From Clostridia bacterium (lineage in GTDB: Bacteria; Bacillota; Clostridia; Oscillospirales; SIG627): a stretch of 51,766 bases of DNA. Below the pieces are notes generated by a model. It saw only the letters and a list, made by a program, of their open reading frames with translations, did not search any database and was not told where the DNA came from. Of this stretch, positions 1 to 6,049 are shown in pieces. How positions within the stretch are numbered: the stretch's first letter is position 1; each line of letters begins with the position of its first letter. Location of the stretch: NCBI GenBank assembly GCA_017414535.1, contig JAFQMA010000005.1, positions 1-51,766 on the forward strand. Direction: 5' to 3'. The position numbers were made by a program, and so were the translations under genes.

Positions 1-297
1 CTTGTAAAGCAACTAAAAGAAAATCGAGAATCCATTATCTCCAATCAAATCGGCAGAAGCGGCACCTCTATTGGTGCTAACATCCACGAAGCACAGTATG
101 CACAAGGCAAGAAGGATTTTATTTCTAAGCTGGAAATCGCCTTAAAAGAAGCAAGTGAAACAGGTTATTGGCTTGAGTTGTTGCACAGAACCAACTACAT
201 TGACGAGCAATCATATAAATCGCTTTCTGCAAAGTGTACTTCCTTGCGTGTGATGCTGATTGCTTCTTGCCGAACCGCAAAGGAGAATGCAAAGTGA
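1..297 (+). CDS. four-helix-bundle protein (23S rRNA intervening-sequence/S23 family), 3' part
   Basis: The reading frame is open from the first base to a TGA at 295-297 and gives 98 residues, so the start lies outside the window. The protein carries the family signature RSGTSIGANIHEA near residues 19-31, followed by a helix with KKDFISKLEIALKEASET and a WLELL segment. This matches the TIGR02436/PF05635 four-helix-bundle family, first found encoded in intervening sequences of bacterial 23S rRNA and also common as stand-alone genes beside mobile or accessory DNA. Its molecular role is not known. The stop codon overlaps the GTG start of the methyltransferase gene (GTGA), so the two are co-translated. 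The segment is AT-rich compared with the genes after 3.8 kb. Confidence 0.85.
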   Translation, partial: LVKQLKENRESIISNQIGRSGTSIGANIHEAQYAQGKKDFISKLEIALKEASETGYWLELLHRTNYIDEQSYKSLSAKCTSLRVMLIASCRTAKENAK

Positions 298-890
298 TTT
301 GTGATGTGATTTATCACTATGATCATTTGATAGATGAGGGGCAAGACCCGGTAAATGATCCCCCGAAATTACAAGCATATATGAGTAAATGGGACGGGGA
401 ACTTTTTATAAAACTCCTTGAACTTAATAAGGCAAAAAACGCTTTGGAAATCGGATGCGGAACAGGCAGATTGGCTATCAGTGTAGCTCCGCACGTGCGT
501 TTCTTCTGCGGTATTGATATATCACCCAAAACCATTGAAATCACCAAATCACATTTACAAGAATTTAATGTTGAGCTGATTTGCGATGATTTTTTGGTAT
601 ACTCATTTGCCGAGCAATTTGATATAATTTATTCCTCGCTTACTTTCATGCACATTGAAAACAAATGTGAAGCCATCGAGAAGATTTACAGGTGCCTTGC
701 AAAGAATGGTATATGTGTCCTTTCTCTTGATAAAAATCAAAGCAGTATTTTAGAATATGGTACTCGGCAACTGAAAATATATCCGGATGATCCCGAAGAA
801 ATAATAAATATGTTTCTTAAATATGGTTTTTGTGAAATTGAAAAACATGAAATTGATCATGCCTATTTAATCAAGGCAAAACGAAAGTAG
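294..890 (+). CDS. class I SAM-dependent methyltransferase
   Basis: A 198-residue protein with a Rossmann-fold SAM-binding motif I (ALEIGCGTGRLA, about residues 50-61), an acidic end of strand 2 in FCGIDISPKTIE, and a motif IV-like segment FDIIYSSLTFMH. The substrate cannot be told. I chose GTG at 294 because AAGGAG lies about 8 bases upstream and the codon overlaps the previous stop as GTGA. An in-frame GTG at 234 would add 20 residues that lie inside the upstream gene and have no good ribosome binding site. The gene is AT-rich against the rest of the window, and with the S23-type partner it may form a small transferred cassette. A terminator hairpin follows at 944. Confidence 0.8.
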   Translation: MICDVIYHYDHLIDEGQDPVNDPPKLQAYMSKWDGELFIKLLELNKAKNALEIGCGTGRLAISVAPHVRFFCGIDISPKTIEITKSHLQEFNVELICDDFLVYSFAEQFDIIYSSLTFMHIENKCEAIEKIYRCLAKNGICVLSLDKNQSSILEYGTRQLKIYPDDPEEIINMFLKYGFCEIEKHEIDHAYLIKAKRK

Positions 891-943
891 AATACTTTTG
901 CATACTTTTACCTCGATTTTGCTCCGTTTAGTCGCTCTTTCGC

Positions 944-982
944 AACAAAAGACAACCGTACAGAGTACGGTTGTCTTTTGTT
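944..982 (+). terminator. hairpin terminator, copy 1 of a repeated palindrome
   Basis: A perfect 17-bp stem (arms 944-960 and 966-982) with a 5-base loop and a T-rich right flank. The core of the arms, ACAACCGTAC/GTACGGTTGT, recurs at 1705-1796 and 3826-3858. It ends the S23/methyltransferase pair. Confidence 0.8.
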
Positions 983-1025
983 TATAAAGGTGAAGGGGGT
1001 CGAAGGGAGCGGAGTGAATGACGAC

Positions 1026-1065
1026 AAAAAAACAGCACCCGATTCCGCTTAGGGAAAGGGGCGCT
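1026..1065 (-). terminator. terminator of the small XRE gene
   Basis: On the minus strand an AGCGCCC/GGGTGCT stem with an 18-base loop is followed by seven Ts (A-run at 1026-1032 on the plus strand). The stem overlaps the stop codon of the XRE gene. The loop is long, so confidence is moderate. Confidence 0.5.
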
Positions 1066-1267
1066 ACTTTTTTGCAAGCTCTATGATCTCATCGAGCCGA
1101 CAGTCAAGAGCGATGCAGATCCGCTCTAAAACGAAGCTATCGTACCGTTTGACTTTGTTTTTGTAATAGTTGTCGATAATTTGATATTGAATGCCCGTGC
1201 GTTTGGCAAGCTCATAGCGGCAGACCTTGTATTTCTCAAGGGTTTTATCCAAACAGATCCGAATCAC
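1064..1267 (-). CDS. small XRE/Cro-type helix-turn-helix regulator
   Basis: A 67-residue single-domain DNA-binding protein. It shows the usual Cro/CI order: an N-terminal helix with KTLEKYKVCRYELAKRTG, the turn, a recognition helix near QYQIIDNYYKNKV, then ERICIALDCRLDEIIEL, typical of the family. I chose GTG at 1267 because AGAGGTGA lies 5-6 bases upstream; an ATG further up (1315) would place the start inside the promoter. The gene has its own sigma-A-like promoter (1287-1315) that overlaps a second one pointing the other way, with a 12-bp inverted repeat between them, so autoregulation is likely. No partner toxin or integrase is visible. Confidence 0.75.
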   Translation of the reverse strand: MIRICLDKTLEKYKVCRYELAKRTGIQYQIIDNYYKNKVKRYDSFVLERICIALDCRLDEIIELAKK

Positions 1268-1286
1268 AAAATCACCTCTCGAATAC

Positions 1287-1315
1287 ATTCTAATAAATAT
1301 ATATTTTCTTGACAA
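1287..1315 (-). promoter_or_regulatory. sigma-A-type promoter of the XRE gene
   Basis: Read on the minus strand: -35 TTGTCA (1310-1315), 17-base spacer, -10 TAGAAT (1287-1292). The start codon is about 20 bases downstream of the -10 box. The -35 box overlaps that of the divergent promoter. Confidence 0.65.
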
Positions 1316-1340
1316 TTCTTCTGATTGGATATATATTTAT
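1293..1340. promoter_or_regulatory. 12-bp inverted repeat between divergent promoters (candidate operator)
   Basis: ATAAATATATAT at 1293-1304 and its exact reverse complement at 1329-1340, centred between the two promoters. The right arm covers the rightward -10 box; the left arm lies in the spacer of the leftward promoter. The geometry fits autoregulation by the XRE protein. The arms are pure A/T, so chance or DNA-curvature explanations remain. Confidence 0.4.
1309..1337 (+). promoter_or_regulatory. divergent sigma-A-type promoter
   Basis: -35 TTGACA (1309-1314), 17-base spacer, -10 TATATT (1332-1337). It points right, towards 1345-1800, where only a weak ORF is seen. Its -35 hexamer shares five bases with the -35 box of the leftward XRE promoter. 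Confidence 0.65.
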
Positions 1341-1395
1341 ATAAGTATATGCTGGCGAGGCGATATTATGTGAAGGGAGCGGAGAACTTAGAAAA

Positions 1396-1644
1396 ATGCT
1401 TGTAAAGGATATCAGGACGGAAAAAAAGCTCATCATTGCGCTCATCATGGATCATTACCATTATCATGTCAGCAGAACTGCGTGCAAGCAGATCGATAAC
1501 TATGATTTTCGAAAAAACACTGTAATAACACATGATGATCGGCATATCAAGATCAGTACGGAAACCGATGCTCGGGGTGTTTATGACGTTTTGTTGCTCT
1601 TTTTCAATGGCATGGCGTGGCACGGAGGAGAAGTGAGCCTTTAA
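1396..1644 (+). CDS. weak ORF of unknown status
   Basis: An 82-codon ORF that begins with ATG about 8 bases after GCGGAG and lies about 50 bases downstream of the strong rightward promoter. The translation is rich in His, Asp and Lys and matches no family I know. The segment around RTEKKLIIALI followed by YDFRKNTV faintly recalls the start of TetR-type regulators, so this may be a decayed regulator. An antisense ORF of 104 codons covers the same bases and looks no better. It may equally be non-coding. Confidence 0.2.
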   Translation: MLVKDIRTEKKLIIALIMDHYHYHVSRTACKQIDNYDFRKNTVITHDDRHIKISTETDARGVYDVLLLFFNGMAWHGGEVSL

Positions 1645-1704
1645 ACGTTTGTATACGGCAGGGCTTTGAAGCAGTGACACAGCTTTTTACGATCTTTCGA
1701 GCAA

Positions 1705-1796
1705 AAAACAACCGCACACAGTGAACTAGTCAATAGTTGGTAGACACAAAAAAGTGTCTACCAACATTATATCATTTCATACAGTGCGGTTGTTTT
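1705..1796 (+). terminator. repeated palindrome, copy 2, split by a small inserted hairpin
   Basis: Outer arms AAAACAACCGCAC (1705-1717) and its exact complement (1784-1796) flank an inner 12-bp hairpin (1736-1747 and 1754-1765, six-A loop). The interval between the outer arms is bounded by the direct repeat ACAGTG (1718-1723 and 1781-1786). Removing one repeat and the 57 bases between them restores a simple hairpin like copies 1 and 3. Confidence 0.7.
1724..1780. mobile_element. 57-bp insertion with 6-bp flanking direct repeats (candidate miniature element)
   Basis: The segment between two ACAGTG copies contains a 12-bp perfect hairpin and no coding capacity. The 6-bp direct repeat looks like a target-site duplication made when the segment entered the older palindrome. 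The hairpin is not at the ends of the segment, which is unlike a classical MITE with terminal inverted repeats. It could instead have arisen by polymerase slippage or local rearrangement. Confidence 0.35.
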
Positions 1797-1830
1797 CGTT
1801 TATATATATAAGATCGAAGAGTGTGAAACT

Positions 1831-3081
1831 CTAAAAAGAAGGCGAGGTCGCGATGGCTTCGTCCTCGATGGCGAGAACGTAGTAAGAGCCGAAGAGCTTT
1901 AAGCCTTTTTTGGAAGCAATTTGATTCAAAGAATCTGGTAGCCGTACGTAAAAACGGTAATACGGCAACAGCAGTTCCTCCGATCTTCCGACCCGATATA
2001 CCAGCTCGATCTTTTCAATATATTCTTCGCCGGGGAAGGCTACGGGCGTATCGGTAGGATCGCTATCGGAAATCAAGTGTTTTTTTGCTTCCTCAGATGT
2101 AATTATGGAGTAATCTCCGACTTTTTTTGCCGAAGACAAGCCGTCGTAAATGCGAATTAGCATTAAATGTCCCTGATCGTTCGGAGCAAATTGGACGCTT
2201 CGAAAATGATAGTTGAGAAAGCCTTCCAAATCGCTGTCAGCAGCATCGTAAATGGTATAGCTGCGACCAAACCTTCCGTAGATGTCATAGCTGCCGGAGG
2301 ATACTGCCACGGGATTTTTAAAATTCAAAAGCTCCCCGTAGTGTTCAATAAAATACGACAACACTTCTTCTGCCTCGTCATCGCTCGTATCGTAATACGT
2401 GAAATGATAGCCATCGGGAAGGGCAAGGCCTTCATCGGGTAGAAAATACGTTACCGTGCCGTCCGTCTGGACGTGAATCGTTCCGAAATCGGTTTTTGCA
2501 CAAATGGATGCGGGCGTTCTATCTTCCTCTACCGTTCCGTCCTTATAAAATGTTCCGCTTGAGATCACTTCGGTCGATAGGACCTCAAGGCGCAGGGCAG
2601 AGGCGACCGAGCTTAGCCTTTCCCTCATTTCTGCCTCGCTCATTCCTTTGGGAATACCCACGCCGGATGCATCATACGCTCCGTTTTTATAAACCGGCAA
2701 AAGGCCGAGATCCATTTCCTCATTCCACGGATTGCCGTTGCACAGCTCCGAAATATCATGATATAAAAGACCTCCGTGACCCATTCCGTTGCCGTTGCTC
2801 CATGGCGGAATAAAGGGCGGGTCTGTGGGAATTTCGGAGGTTTCCGGCTCGGTATTCGGCGCTTGGGTGGCCGCGCCGAGGCTTTCCGGAGCAGTGTGCG
2901 GCAGATCCGCTTGATTCCTCCTTCCCATCATCAGAGCGCTTGCAACAACAATACAAAAGCAGGCTGCCAGGGCGGCCCATTTTCCCCAAGCGATCTTTTT
3001 TCTGCTCGGTATCGTCGCCGCCGCTTCGATATAAGCAGGATCGATCAGAGCCATTTTTTCTAATAATTCGTTTCCTCTCAT
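1831..3081 (-). CDS. membrane-anchored partner of ECF sigma factor (anti-sigma-like)
   Basis: A 416-residue protein. Residues 1-30 form a short cytosolic part beginning with ELLEKMALIDPAYIEAA. A single membrane segment runs from about 33 to 51 (KWAALAACFCIVVASALMM). A Ser/Thr/Pro-rich linker follows (TQAPNTEPETSEIPTDPPF) and then a large extracytoplasmic domain. The layout and position are those of anti-sigma factors found after clostridial ECF genes. Its ATG overlaps the sigma gene stop (ATGA, 3078-3081), so the pair is co-translated. I do not recognise the outer domain; it may bind a cell-envelope ligand. The role as anti-sigma is inferred from layout and neighbour, not from a recognised domain. 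Confidence 0.65.
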   Translation of the reverse strand: MRGNELLEKMALIDPAYIEAAATIPSRKKIAWGKWAALAACFCIVVASALMMGRRNQADLPHTAPESLGAATQAPNTEPETSEIPTDPPFIPPWSNGNGMGHGGLLYHDISELCNGNPWNEEMDLGLLPVYKNGAYDASGVGIPKGMSEAEMRERLSSVASALRLEVLSTEVISSGTFYKDGTVEEDRTPASICAKTDFGTIHVQTDGTVTYFLPDEGLALPDGYHFTYYDTSDDEAEEVLSYFIEHYGELLNFKNPVAVSSGSYDIYGRFGRSYTIYDAADSDLEGFLNYHFRSVQFAPNDQGHLMLIRIYDGLSSAKKVGDYSIITSEEAKKHLISDSDPTDTPVAFPGEEYIEKIELVYRVGRSEELLLPYYRFYVRLPDSLNQIASKKGLKLFGSYYVLAIEDEAIATSPSF

Positions 3082-3647
3082 AACGTATAACCTTCCTCTT
3101 CAAGATGCTTCCGAAGCCTGTTGCGGCAACGGTGAAGCGTCGTTTTCACTTTGCTTTCAGATAAATCATAACGTTTGGAGATGTCTGCCACGGAATCCAA
3201 ATACCAGTATCGGCGAACAAAAATATTTCTTTTTTTCTCGTCCAGCTTTCCGAGAAAAGAGTTGATCGCCTGACTTAACGCCATTTCGTCGATGCGGCAC
3301 GCAACGTCATCGGGAGCAGGAATGCACAGCTCCATTTCCGCACCGAGCTCGGAGATCAATGCACTGCGCTTGAGGCGGTTGCGGTGGCGGCAGCAGTTTA
3401 AAGCAATGTGACGGGTGATTCGGGCAAGAAAAGCGTACAAATAGTCCTTCGGCTCGTGGGGAGGGATCAAATTCCACGCTTCCATATAAGTATCGTTCTC
3501 ACATTCCTCCGCGACCTGCCGATTATTGACAATATGATAGGCTAAATAGCGCAGACGCTTGCCGTACTTTTCCATTGTCTGCCTGATCGCGGATTCGTCC
3601 CGCAGTAAGTATAGCTCAACGATTCTGTTATCCTCCAAGGGCTTCAT
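3078..3647 (-). CDS. RNA polymerase ECF-type sigma factor
   Basis: A 189-residue sigma-70-family protein. Region 2 spans about residues 15-85, with RLRYLAYHIVNNRQVAEECENDTYMEAWN matching the -10-recognition and core-binding helices. Region 4 spans about 125-185, with LDEKKRNIFVRRYWYLDSV and the helix-turn-helix ISKRYDLSESKVKTTLHRCR. No other sigma regions are present, as expected for ECF factors. The ATG at 3647 is chosen for protein alignment; GAGAGG lies close upstream, with short spacing. The gene sits first in an operon with its membrane partner. A sigma-A-like promoter lies at 3737-3765, and a possible self-recognised promoter nearer the gene. Confidence 0.88.
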   Translation of the reverse strand: MKPLEDNRIVELYLLRDESAIRQTMEKYGKRLRYLAYHIVNNRQVAEECENDTYMEAWNLIPPHEPKDYLYAFLARITRHIALNCCRHRNRLKRSALISELGAEMELCIPAPDDVACRIDEMALSQAINSFLGKLDEKKRNIFVRRYWYLDSVADISKRYDLSESKVKTTLHRCRNRLRKHLEEEGYTL

Positions 3648-3684
3648 CTCCTCTCTTTCCGTATTGAAGGGCCTTCACCCTAAT

Positions 3685-3713
3685 AAGCACCGTTTTGTGC
3701 GGTAAGGTTACAC
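3685..3713 (-). promoter_or_regulatory. possible ECF-type promoter (autoregulation)
   Basis: On the minus strand GTGTAACCTTACC is followed about 10 bases later by CGGTGC. Many ECF promoters of Firmicutes have an AAC-containing -35 box and a CG-containing -10 box, so this could be recognised by the sigma factor encoded just downstream. This is inference from a short motif. Confidence 0.3.
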
Positions 3714-3736
3714 TTTTTTATCATTATAATTTATAA

Positions 3737-3765
3737 TTTATAATTTAGAGGAGATTTAAGGTCAA
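3737..3765 (-). promoter_or_regulatory. sigma-A-type promoter upstream of the ECF operon
   Basis: On the minus strand: -35 TTGACC (3760-3765), 17-base spacer, -10 TATAAA (3737-3742). The downstream leader is AT-rich with TTATAATTTA repeats and runs about 90 bases to the sigma gene. Confidence 0.5.
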
Positions 3766-3825
3766 CAGGCTGCTTTCCGCTTTTCTTTACCCCGTTTGCG
3801 CATCATTGTGCCACTCCTTTGCAAC

Positions 3826-3858
3826 AAAAAACAACCGCACGCAGTACGGTTGTTTTTT
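3826..3858. terminator. hairpin terminator, copy 3 of the repeated palindrome
   Basis: A 12-bp stem (3826-3837 and 3847-3858) with a T-rich right flank and an A-rich left flank, so it can work in both directions. It most likely ends the leftward superoxide reductase gene, whose stop codon is at 3865. The arm core ACAACCG/CGGTTGT is shared with the copies at 944 and 1705. Confidence 0.7.
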
Positions 3859-3864
3859 GCTTTT

Positions 3865-4482
3865 TTATTTATTCATTTCCTCGGAAATGATGCGCAGGAC
3901 CTCGTCGTAGCAGTTGCCGCAGCCGGTGGCACAGTGAACGGTCTCCTTGATGTCCTTGAATCTGCCCAGGAGGGAATCCATGTGGCTTTGATCGTGGATG
4001 GCATCGAGAATATCGTAGTAGCTGACGTTATTACAGTTGCAAACGGTAAAGTTTCCCTTTTGCTTGGTGTCTCTCACGGGCAGGGGGCAAGCCTTTTCCT
4101 TGGCAAAATCCGTTTTCCAAAGGCCGTGCAGGTTGCACCATGCGTAGGCGCAGAGCGGCTCCTCCTCCTGCAGGGAGAAGGTCACGAAGGGCAGATCGCC
4201 TGCCTTCAGGCACTTGCGCTGGCCGCCGCGGTCGGTCTGCAGATAGACCCACAAAATGGCGTGCTCCTCGGTCATGGGGTGGGCTTCATCGCCCACAAAG
4301 ACGTGAAGCTGATCCCCGTTTCTGGAAAGAACGGGAAGGTGCTTCTCGCGGGAGGCCTCGGTCACGTTGGGCTCAAGCCGCGTCATTTTCTTGCCGCAGC
4401 ACATCATGGGAACACCCGCATCGTGGATCATACCGGTAAGATTGCCGCAGGTCTCGCAGCGGTAAAAACGGATCTCGCTCAT
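3865..4482 (-). CDS. desulfoferrodoxin-type superoxide reductase fused to a BFD-like [2Fe-2S] domain
   Basis: A 205-residue cytosolic enzyme predicted to reduce superoxide to peroxide without making oxygen. Residues 1-36 form a desulforedoxin centre (C9, C12, C28, C29). Residues 38-125 form the catalytic domain with the square-pyramidal iron ligands H48, H68, H74, C116 and H119 and the lid sequence EKH (46-48). Residues 145-203 resemble bacterioferritin-associated ferredoxin: C148-x-C150, then C188-x2-C191, with an extra C184. The C-terminal domain is not part of ordinary desulfoferrodoxins and could feed electrons to the iron centre or link it to iron storage. The start has AAGGAG 8 bases upstream. 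The gene is transcribed alone between a promoter at 4520-4548 and the hairpin at 3826. Confidence 0.88.
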   Translation of the reverse strand: MSEIRFYRCETCGNLTGMIHDAGVPMMCCGKKMTRLEPNVTEASREKHLPVLSRNGDQLHVFVGDEAHPMTEEHAILWVYLQTDRGGQRKCLKAGDLPFVTFSLQEEEPLCAYAWCNLHGLWKTDFAKEKACPLPVRDTKQKGNFTVCNCNNVSYYDILDAIHDQSHMDSLLGRFKDIKETVHCATGCGNCYDEVLRIISEEMNK

Positions 4483-4519
4483 AACTTTTCTCCTTAGTGA
4501 TTAATCGATCTTTTCTCCA

Positions 4520-4548
4520 ATTATAGCACGACTTTTTCGGCAATTCAA
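4520..4548 (-). promoter_or_regulatory. sigma-A-type promoter of the superoxide reductase gene
   Basis: On the minus strand: -35 TTGAAT (4543-4548), 17-base spacer, -10 TATAAT (4520-4525), about 38 bases before the start codon. Confidence 0.65.
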
Positions 4549-4620
4549 TCGGTTTTTGTTTTTTTGCAGAGGAAATATGAATAAAAAATGAAAAAAACTT
4601 TTATTTTTTTGCTCAAGCCC

Positions 4621-4649
4621 TTGTCTTTTTTTCCCTTTTTGTGTAGAAT
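4621..4649 (+). promoter_or_regulatory. sigma-A-type promoter of the nucleoside-type ABC operon
   Basis: -35 TTGTCT (4621-4626), 17-base spacer, -10 TAGAAT (4644-4649). The leader of about 55 bases contains a short hairpin (AAAACGG/CCGTTTT, 4660-4676). No purine riboswitch core is visible. Confidence 0.55.
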
Positions 4650-4709
4650 ATTGTCAAGGAAAACGGTTCCCGTTTTTCCGAAAATAATAAGAACATGCAG
4701 GAGGACAAA

Positions 4710-5921
4710 ATGAAAAAAATCGTTGCACTGTTTCTTGCCGTTCTGATGCTGCTCAGCTTCGTAGGCTGTGCAAGCACCGGTACCGAGACCGGCACCGGTG
4801 AAGGTGGTGCTGCCGCCGCTGATTTTAAGGTAGGCGCCATCTACATCAACAGCAAGAACGACACCGCAGGCTACACCTTCGCTCACCACAACGGTATCGT
4901 GACCGCCATGAAGGCTATGGGTATGGACGTGGATAAGCAGCTCTTCATCGTGGACGAGGTTCCCGAGGATGCAGAGCAGGTCGGTGCTGCCGTTGACACT
5001 CTGGTAGGCAAGGGAGTAAACATCATCTTCGGTATTTCGTTCGGTTATATCGATGCTATGGAGACCAAGGCCGCCGAGTATCCCGTCGTGATCTTCTCTC
5101 ACGCTACCGGCTACAAGAGCAACTCCACCAACTTTAACAACTACTTCGGCCGTGCTTATCAGGCCCGTTACCTCGCAGGTATCGCCGCAGGTCTGAAGAG
5201 CCTTGCCATCGGTAACAACAACGTAGGCTACGTTGCCGCTTACGGCACCGAGTATGCCGAGACCGCTTCCGGTATCAACGGCTTTGCTATGGGCGTTCAG
5301 TCCGTGAACCCCGATGCAAAGGTTTACGTGAAGAAGCTGGGCACGTGGGCTGACGAAGTAAACGAAGCAGCTTTCGCTAAGGAACTGATCGATTCCTTCG
5401 GCTGCGGCGTGATCTCCCAGCACTGCGACTCCGCACAGCCCCAGATCGCTGCTGAAAAGGCAAACGTTTTCGGCTGCGGCTACAACTCTGATATGACTCC
5501 CGACGCTCCCAAGGCTCACCTGACCGCTGCCATCTGGCATTGGGACGTTTACTACGGCACCGCTATCAAGGCTGCTATGGAATGCGGCGAGGCCTCCAAG
5601 TTCGTAGAAAAGATGGGCACCCCCGCTTACTACGGCGGTCTGAAGGAGAACTTCGTTGACGTTTCTCCCCTCAGCGAGAACTGCGTCGAGGGCACCGATA
5701 AGGCGATCGCTGCCGTTCGCAAGCTCATCGTTGACGGCGAGTGGGACGTATTCTCCGGCGTGAAGCTCAGCGTTAACGCTCAGGGCGAGGTCGTGAAGAC
5801 CGACGCTGCTTTGGTTGACAATCAGGGCAACGAGATCGTACCTGCCGGCGGCGAAAGCGTTGCCGACAGCGTGATCACCGGTACCATGAACTACTTCGTA
5901 GCAGGCGTGGAGCTGGTATAA
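4710..5921 (+). CDS. BMP-family substrate-binding lipoprotein of an ABC importer (nucleoside type)
   Basis: A 403-residue lipoprotein. Residues 1-20 are a type II signal peptide ending in the lipobox FVGC, so C20 would carry the lipid and anchor the protein outside the membrane. A Gly/Thr-rich linker follows, then the BMP/PnrA fold beginning KVGAIYINSKNDTAGYTFAH, with the family segments IFGISFGYIDAM, YFGRAYQARYLAGIAAGL and VGYVAAYG. The BMP family binds purine nucleosides and related compounds. The start at 4710 has AGGAGG six bases upstream; an in-frame ATG at 4695 precedes that site. It is the first gene of an importer operon with an ATPase and two permeases. A hairpin behind it probably keeps it expressed above the rest. 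Confidence 0.9.
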   Translation: MKKIVALFLAVLMLLSFVGCASTGTETGTGEGGAAAADFKVGAIYINSKNDTAGYTFAHHNGIVTAMKAMGMDVDKQLFIVDEVPEDAEQVGAAVDTLVGKGVNIIFGISFGYIDAMETKAAEYPVVIFSHATGYKSNSTNFNNYFGRAYQARYLAGIAAGLKSLAIGNNNVGYVAAYGTEYAETASGINGFAMGVQSVNPDAKVYVKKLGTWADEVNEAAFAKELIDSFGCGVISQHCDSAQPQIAAEKANVFGCGYNSDMTPDAPKAHLTAAIWHWDVYYGTAIKAAMECGEASKFVEKMGTPAYYGGLKENFVDVSPLSENCVEGTDKAIAAVRKLIVDGEWDVFSGVKLSVNAQGEVVKTDAALVDNQGNEIVPAGGESVADSVITGTMNYFVAGVELV

Positions 5922-5934
5922 TTTCATGAATTTT

Positions 5935-5970
5935 CCGGGCCGGCCGGATCTTCCGACCGGCTCGGTTTTC
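5935..5970 (+). terminator. intra-operon hairpin (partial terminator)
   Basis: A GC-rich 14-bp stem with one mismatch (5935-5948 and 5952-5965), 3-base loop and four Ts. It lies between the binding-protein gene and the ATPase gene and fits partial read-through that gives excess binding protein. Confidence 0.65.
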
Positions 5971-6049
5971 ATATTCCTGAGCACAAGAGAGGGAACAGGA
6001 TCTGTTTTTTGTCTTGTGCTTCGGAAAGGCTTAAGAAGGAGGAAAGACT

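Noticed and set aside
1005..1386. Repeated GAAGGGAGCGGAG at about 1008 and 1373
   Set aside because: Only two short copies; they resemble ribosome binding sites and are too short to call a repeat.
1366..1680. 104-codon minus-strand ORF
   Set aside because: It lacks a ribosome binding site, matches no family and overlaps the rightward leader region; probably chance.
4650..4709. purine or nucleoside riboswitch in the ABC operon leader
   Set aside because: The leader is about 55 bases with one short hairpin; no conserved purine aptamer core.
4545..5984. 479-codon ORF on the minus strand opposite the binding-protein gene
   Set aside because: It lies antisense to the BMP-family lipoprotein gene, which has a signal peptide, ribosome binding site and recognisable family. 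The antisense translation is a codon-bias shadow with no family.
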